Notes under the pieces: model-generated
Database searches by the model: none
Told to the model about the DNA's origin: nothing
Seen by the model: only the letters and a program-made list of their open reading frames with translations
From: JBFKMV01 sp041629655
GTDB lineage: Bacteria; Acidobacteriota; Polarisedimenticolia; Polarisedimenticolales; Polarisedimenticolaceae
Length of the DNA stretch: 62,250 bases
Assembly (NCBI GenBank): GCA_041629655.1
Contig: JBFKMV010000004.1
Location: forward strand, 1-62,250
Reading direction: 5' to 3'
Part shown: positions 58,587-62,250 of the stretch, piece after piece
How positions within the stretch are numbered: the stretch's first letter is position 1
Layout of the letters: each line of letters begins with the position of its first letter
Position numbers and translations under genes: made by a program

Positions 58587-60746
58587 TCAGCCCTTGAGCT
58601 TGGCGACCAGCGCCTTGTAGCGGGGATGCTCCCGTAGCGGGTCGAAGTACGGGTCTTCCTGCATCCAGTTCAGCGCGTCGGCGCTGACGGCGTTCTTGTA
58701 CGACTTCTCGAGGCAGTCCAGGGCCTGCTCGTTCTCGCCCAGCTGGGCGTAGATGCAGGCCACGTTGTAGAGCACCAGCGAGTCGTCGGGGTCGATCTTG
58801 ACCGCCCGCGCCACCCACTCCTGCGCCATCTCCAGCTCGCCCAGCTCGACCAGTCCCGCGCCGCCGAGGTACAGCGCGCGGGCGTCGTCGGCGTTGAACG
58901 AGAGGTGCTTCTTGGCCGCCTCGACGGCCTTGCGCAGGTTGGCCGCCGCGTAGGCCCGCCGCCCGACGCTGAGGTAGGTCTGGGCCAGGAAGAACGGCGC
59001 CTGGTAGTCCTCGGGGTTGACCTCGCAGGCCTTCTCGAACTCCTTGACCGCTTCTTCGTGCCGCCCCTGGGCGAACAGCGCCCGCGCGAAGAAGTAGTGC
59101 GCCTCGTAGGACTTCGGGTTGAGCTCGATCGCGCGGCGGAACTCCTTGTCCGCGGCGGCGAAATCGGTCTTCAGCGACAACGCCAGGCCCCGCGAGGCCC
59201 GGGCCTCCGCGCTGTCCGGGTCCATCTCGACCGCCTTGCGGCTGGCGGTGTCGGCCTCGCGCAGGTTCTCCTCGCTGGCGTTGTAGTACGAGAACAACGA
59301 GGAGCAGCAGTCCGCGACCCCGGCGTAGGCGCGGGCGTACCTGTCATCGATCACGATCGCGCGGGCGAACATCTGGCGGGCCAGCTCGAAGCCCTTGGCC
59401 CGGAACTCGTAGAAGAACTTGCGGCCCTTGAGGTAGTAGTCGTAGGCCTGGACGTCCGTCGGCGCCTCCTTCTCGGCCTTCTTCTTGACCTGCGGGGTCA
59501 GCGTGACCTGCAACGCTTCGACGATCTTCTGGGCGATCTCGTCCTGGATCGCGAACACGTCCTTGAGCTCGCGGTCGTAGCGGTTCGACCACAGGTGGTA
59601 GCCGTCGTCGACGTTGACCAGCTGCACGCCGATGCGGACCTGGTTGCCCGCCTTGCGCACGCTGCCCTCGAGCACGGTCGAGACGGCCAGCCGGCGGCCG
59701 ATCTCGCGGATGTCCTGCTGCGACCCCTTGAAGCGGAAGGCCGAGGTGCGTGAGGCGACCTGCAGCGCCTCGACCGCGACCAGGGCGTTGATCAGCTCCT
59801 CGGCCAGGCCCTCGCAGAAGTAGTCCTGGTCCTTCTCGGGGCTCATGTCCAGAAACGGCAGCACGGCGACCGAGGGCTTCTTGCGGTCCCGGTCGTCCTC
59901 CATCGTCTCGTCGAGCCGGGACAGCGCGGTCTGGATGTCGGCCGCGGTCTGGTACCGCATCTCGGGCTCTTTCTCCAGACAGCGCGAGATGATGCGGCCG
60001 AAGCGGTCCGGCATGTCGGGGCGGCTGTCGTGGATCGAGCGCGGGACGTCCCGCAGGATCGCCGAGGCCACGTCGGCCGAGGTCTCGCCGCCGAACGGCC
60101 GGACGCCCGTGGCCATCTCGTACAGGATCACGCCGAGCGAGAAGATGTCGCTGCGGTGATCGACCGGTTTTCCCTGCACCTGCTCGGGCGACATGTAGGG
60201 AATCGTCCCGACCACGGTGCCGGCCTGGGTCAGGGTCTGCGTCGCCACGTCGCGGTGCTCGCCCGAGTCGGCGGTCGAGGTGAGCTTGGCCAGGCCGAAA
60301 TCGAGGATCTTCACGGTCCCGTCGCCGGTGACCATGATGTTGGCGGGTTTCAGGTCGCGATGCGTGATCCCGCGGTCGTGCGCGGCGGCCAGGGCCCGGA
60401 CCAGCGGCCGCGCGATCTCGAGCATGCGCTGGGCCGACATGCCGTCGCCCGTGATCAGGCGGTCCAGCCCCTTGCCCTCGACCAGCTCCATGGTGATGAA
60501 GCTGCCCTCGGGCGATTCCTCGATCGAGTGGATCGTGACGATGTTGGGATGGTTGAGGGCGGCCACGGCTTGGGCCTCGCGGCGAAAGCGCTCCAGCCGG
60601 TCGGGATTGCCGGCCAGCTCGCCGCGCAGCATCTTGAGCGCGACCTTGCGACCGAGGTTCTGGTCCTGGGCCACGTAGACCGCGCCCATACCGCCCTCGC
60701 CGATCTGCTCCAGAACCTTGTAGTGGGACAGGGTCTTGCCGACCAT
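58587..60746 (-). CDS. Ser/Thr protein kinase with TolB-like and TPR domains
   Basis: 719 residues from ATG 60746 with GGAGC upstream. The kinase domain (about 8-275) has the Gly loop GEGGMGAV (16-23), Lys38 in 'VALKML', the catalytic 'HRDLKPAN' with Asp131 and 'DFG' at 149-151, so it looks active. Residues about 290-415 form a TolB N-terminal-like domain ('VAVLPFLDMSPEKDQDYFCEGLAEELINAL', 'RLAVSTVLEGSVRKAGNQVRIGVQLVNVDDGYHLW'). TPRs fill 430-700. No membrane helix links the parts, so the protein is probably cytoplasmic. This architecture is common in Acidobacteriota-type genomes. The target is unknown. Confidence 0.92.
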   Translation of the reverse strand: MVGKTLSHYKVLEQIGEGGMGAVYVAQDQNLGRKVALKMLRGELAGNPDRLERFRREAQAVAALNHPNIVTIHSIEESPEGSFITMELVEGKGLDRLITGDGMSAQRMLEIARPLVRALAAAHDRGITHRDLKPANIMVTGDGTVKILDFGLAKLTSTADSGEHRDVATQTLTQAGTVVGTIPYMSPEQVQGKPVDHRSDIFSLGVILYEMATGVRPFGGETSADVASAILRDVPRSIHDSRPDMPDRFGRIISRCLEKEPEMRYQTAADIQTALSRLDETMEDDRDRKKPSVAVLPFLDMSPEKDQDYFCEGLAEELINALVAVEALQVASRTSAFRFKGSQQDIREIGRRLAVSTVLEGSVRKAGNQVRIGVQLVNVDDGYHLWSNRYDRELKDVFAIQDEIAQKIVEALQVTLTPQVKKKAEKEAPTDVQAYDYYLKGRKFFYEFRAKGFELARQMFARAIVIDDRYARAYAGVADCCSSLFSYYNASEENLREADTASRKAVEMDPDSAEARASRGLALSLKTDFAAADKEFRRAIELNPKSYEAHYFFARALFAQGRHEEAVKEFEKACEVNPEDYQAPFFLAQTYLSVGRRAYAAANLRKAVEAAKKHLSFNADDARALYLGGAGLVELGELEMAQEWVARAVKIDPDDSLVLYNVACIYAQLGENEQALDCLEKSYKNAVSADALNWMQEDPYFDPLREHPRYKALVAKLKG

Positions 60747-60781
60747 CGATGAGCTCCATCCGCGCCGCGGCGTTGCGGCGA

Positions 60782-60793
60782 GGAGTATACTCC
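60782..60793. promoter_or_regulatory. 12-bp palindrome GGAGTATACTCC containing the kinase -10 box
   Basis: The sequence is a perfect palindrome. Read on the minus strand TATACT (60789 to 60784) lies 43 bases before the kinase ATG. A partial copy, GGAGTATAC, is at 45377-45385. Confidence 0.5.
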
Positions 60794-60819
60794 GGCCGCC
60801 TGCCTGCGGCCCCCGGCGA

Positions 60820-60825
60820 TATAAT
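60820..60825 (+). promoter_or_regulatory. -10 box TATAAT of the K+ channel gene
   Basis: GCGATATAATCC begins its hexamer 37 bases before ATG 60857. The -35 region is GC-rich and not recognisable. Confidence 0.6.
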
Positions 60826-60856
60826 CCGCGCTCCCGACGCCCGGAGACGCTTCCCG

Positions 60857-62250
60857 ATGAAGTTCATGATCTCCCAGCTGAGCTACCTGTTCCGCGAGCG
60901 CGAGGCGCGGCGCAACCTGCGCGCGCTGCTCAAGTACCTGGTGTTCGTCGTCGCCGTGATCACGGTCTACGCCGTGATGTTCCACTTCATCATGTTCTAC
61001 GCCGAGGGCCAGCGGCACTCCTGGCTGACCGGGTTCTACTGGACGCTGACCGTGATGAGCACGCTGGGCTTCGGCGACATCACCTTCCACACCGACGTCG
61101 GCCGGATGTTCAGCATCGTGGTGCTGCTGTCGGGGATCGTGCTGCTGCTGATCGTGCTGCCGTTCGCGTTCATCCGCTTCTTCTACGCGCCGTGGCTGGA
61201 GGCGCAGATCCGCCTCCAGGCGCCGCGCTCGGTCCCGGAAGAGACGCGGGGTCACGTCGTGATCTGCCGCAACGACTCGATCACCCGCGGCTTGGTGCGC
61301 AAGCTGGAGTTCAACCACATCCCGTACTTCGTGCTTGAGCCGGACGTGGTGGCCGCGGGGCGGATGAGCGGGGACGAGCTGTCCGTGATCGCCGGCGATC
61401 TCGACAGCCGCGAGACCTACGAGCGCCTGCGCGTGGGCGCGGCGCGGATGGTCTTCGCCAACGCCGAGGACACGGTCAACACCAACATCACGCTGACGAT
61501 CCGCGAGGTCGAGCCCCAGATCCCGATCGTGGCGCTGGCCGAGGACGAGGACTCGATCGACATCCTGCAGCTCAGCGGCGCGACCCACGTGCTGCCGTTG
61601 AAGCAGCGGCTGGGCGAGCACCTCGCCGCGCGGGTCAACGTCGGCGCCAGCTCGGCGCACGTGGTGGGCCGCTTCCGCGACCTGTTGATCGCGGAGTTCG
61701 TGGTCCACGGGACCGAGCTGGTCGGCCGGACGCTGCGCGAGACGCGATTGCGCGAGCGGACCGGGGTCAACGTGGTCGGCGTGTGGCTGCAGGGGCACCT
61801 GCAGCCGGTGCGTCGCGACCTGCGGCTGGAGGATCACTCGGTGCCGGTGGTGATCGGTACCCAGGCCCAGGTCGAGCAGCTCGACCGGCTGCTCGTGGAG
61901 CGCGACGCGGCGGTGCGGCCGGTGCTGGTGATCGGCGGCGGCAAGGTCGGCCGCGCCGCCGCCGAGGCGCTGAAGCGCCGCGGGGTCCCCGTGCACGTGG
62001 TGGAAAGGCGCGAGCGGGCGCGCCGCGAGTTCGCCGGCCGCGTCGACCGGCTGGTCATCGGCGACGCGGCGGACCGCGAGGTGCTCGAGGAGGCGGGGCT
62101 GAACGAGGCCCCGGCGGTGATGCTGACCACCAGCGACGACGCGATCAACATCTACCTGACCGTGTACTGCCGGCGCCTCCAGCCCGACATCAACATCGTC
62201 AGTCGCATCAACCACGAGCGGAACATCGAGGCGATCTACCGCGCCGGGGC
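60857..62250 (+). CDS. K+ channel with two RCK (TrkA-N) domains, 3' end cut by window edge
   Basis: 464 residues visible. Two membrane helices (about 27-48 and 88-113) flank the pore loop 'TVMSTLGFGDITFHTD', whose TxGxGD-like filter is TLGFGD, a potassium-channel signature with Phe at the usual Tyr position. Two cytoplasmic RCK domains follow: the first starts 'RGHVVICRNDSITRGLVRKLE' and lacks the classical GxGxxG, and the second has 'VLVIGGGKVGRAAAEALKRRG' with the GxGxxG dinucleotide-binding loop, as seen in RCK proteins that bind NAD(H) or nucleotides. Channel gating by ligand is expected. Divergent from the kinase gene. The stop lies beyond 62250. Confidence 0.9.
   Translation, partial: MKFMISQLSYLFREREARRNLRALLKYLVFVVAVITVYAVMFHFIMFYAEGQRHSWLTGFYWTLTVMSTLGFGDITFHTDVGRMFSIVVLLSGIVLLLIVLPFAFIRFFYAPWLEAQIRLQAPRSVPEETRGHVVICRNDSITRGLVRKLEFNHIPYFVLEPDVVAAGRMSGDELSVIAGDLDSRETYERLRVGAARMVFANAEDTVNTNITLTIREVEPQIPIVALAEDEDSIDILQLSGATHVLPLKQRLGEHLAARVNVGASSAHVVGRFRDLLIAEFVVHGTELVGRTLRETRLRERTGVNVVGVWLQGHLQPVRRDLRLEDHSVPVVIGTQAQVEQLDRLLVERDAAVRPVLVIGGGKVGRAAAEALKRRGVPVHVVERRERARREFAGRVDRLVIGDAADREVLEEAGLNEAPAVMLTTSDDAINIYLTVYCRRLQPDINIVSRINHERNIEAIYRAG

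Noticed and set aside
1..62250. Mobile element, prophage or genomic island
   Set aside because: No transposase, integrase, phage gene, tRNA or flanking repeats were found. Apart from the short AT-rich promoter at 52265-52339, composition looks even.
1..62250. CRISPR array or other tandem DNA repeat array
   Set aside because: No regularly spaced identical repeats are present. Repetition is at protein level within the FG-GAP, CnaB-like, TPR and HEAT genes.

Overview
The window is very GC-rich, densely packed bacterial chromosome: about 46 protein genes, most gaps under 100 bp, and many start/stop overlaps of the ATGA or GTGA type. I saw no rRNA, tRNA, CRISPR array, insertion sequence, integrase or prophage gene. 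The protein mix is: a long secreted protein of carboxypeptidase-regulatory (CnaB-like) repeats, a TonB-dependent receptor with the same kind of N-terminal domain, FG-GAP/HYR and CRTAC (FG-GAP plus ASPIC/UnbV) exported proteins, a Ser/Thr kinase fused to TolB-like and TPR modules, a tricorn protease homologue, multihaem cytochromes c and a GldA/GldF/GldG-type ABC operon. This fits an Acidobacteriota-like organism (Thermoanaerobaculia or Polarisedimenticolia style), with a Gram-negative envelope (lipoproteins, outer-membrane barrels). That placement is inference from gene content, not from a marker gene.

Layout. 1-3.2 kb: a HEAT-repeat lipoprotein (cut by the left edge), a polytopic membrane protein of MATE-like appearance and a membrane-anchored coiled-coil protein. 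3.2-9.5 kb: DUF4332 and DUF481 genes, then an envelope block with an ECF sigma factor, a small partner protein, an MscS-family channel, a peptidoglycan-binding lipoprotein with five PA(K/E/Q)Y repeats, and a second, larger MscS-like protein with no beta domain. 9.5-18 kb: an alpha/beta hydrolase and an M16 protease, facing a TonB receptor / phosphatidylcholine synthase / M64 peptidase unit. 18.3-24.2 kb: a winged-helix regulator and a four-gene Gld-type ABC operon behind a near-consensus sigma-70 promoter. 24.2-35.1 kb: two giant secreted repeat proteins, a tautomerase, an EamA transporter and a methyltransferase.

The most interesting part is 35.1-42.7 kb on the minus strand. Four tightly coupled genes encode a threonine-synthase-like PLP enzyme, a DUF1611 protein (family of the D-glutamate N-acetyltransferase DgcN), a fusion of a MurL-like/PP-loop domain to a creatininase-family amidohydrolase, and a dipeptide epimerase of the enolase superfamily. 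Three of the four families are linked to D-/L-glutamate or muropeptide chemistry, which suggests a D-glutamate or L-Ala-D-Glu pathway with an unusual fused enzyme. A trehalose-synthase-like glycosyltransferase and a DUF5752 gene lie just upstream and may be co-transcribed.

42.8-62.2 kb: an exported CRTAC protein with its TPR partner, a HAD phosphatase, a tricorn protease, an esterase, a DUF6899 protein, an octahaem cytochrome c, an XRE-TPR regulator whose promoter suggests a leaderless mRNA, PlsY, a DUF2461 protein, an 808-residue multihaem cytochrome, the kinase-TolB-TPR protein and a K+ channel with RCK domains (cut by the right edge). Several promoters share a TATGCT/TATAAT-like -10 box starting 35-39 nt before the start codon, mostly without a clear -35 box.
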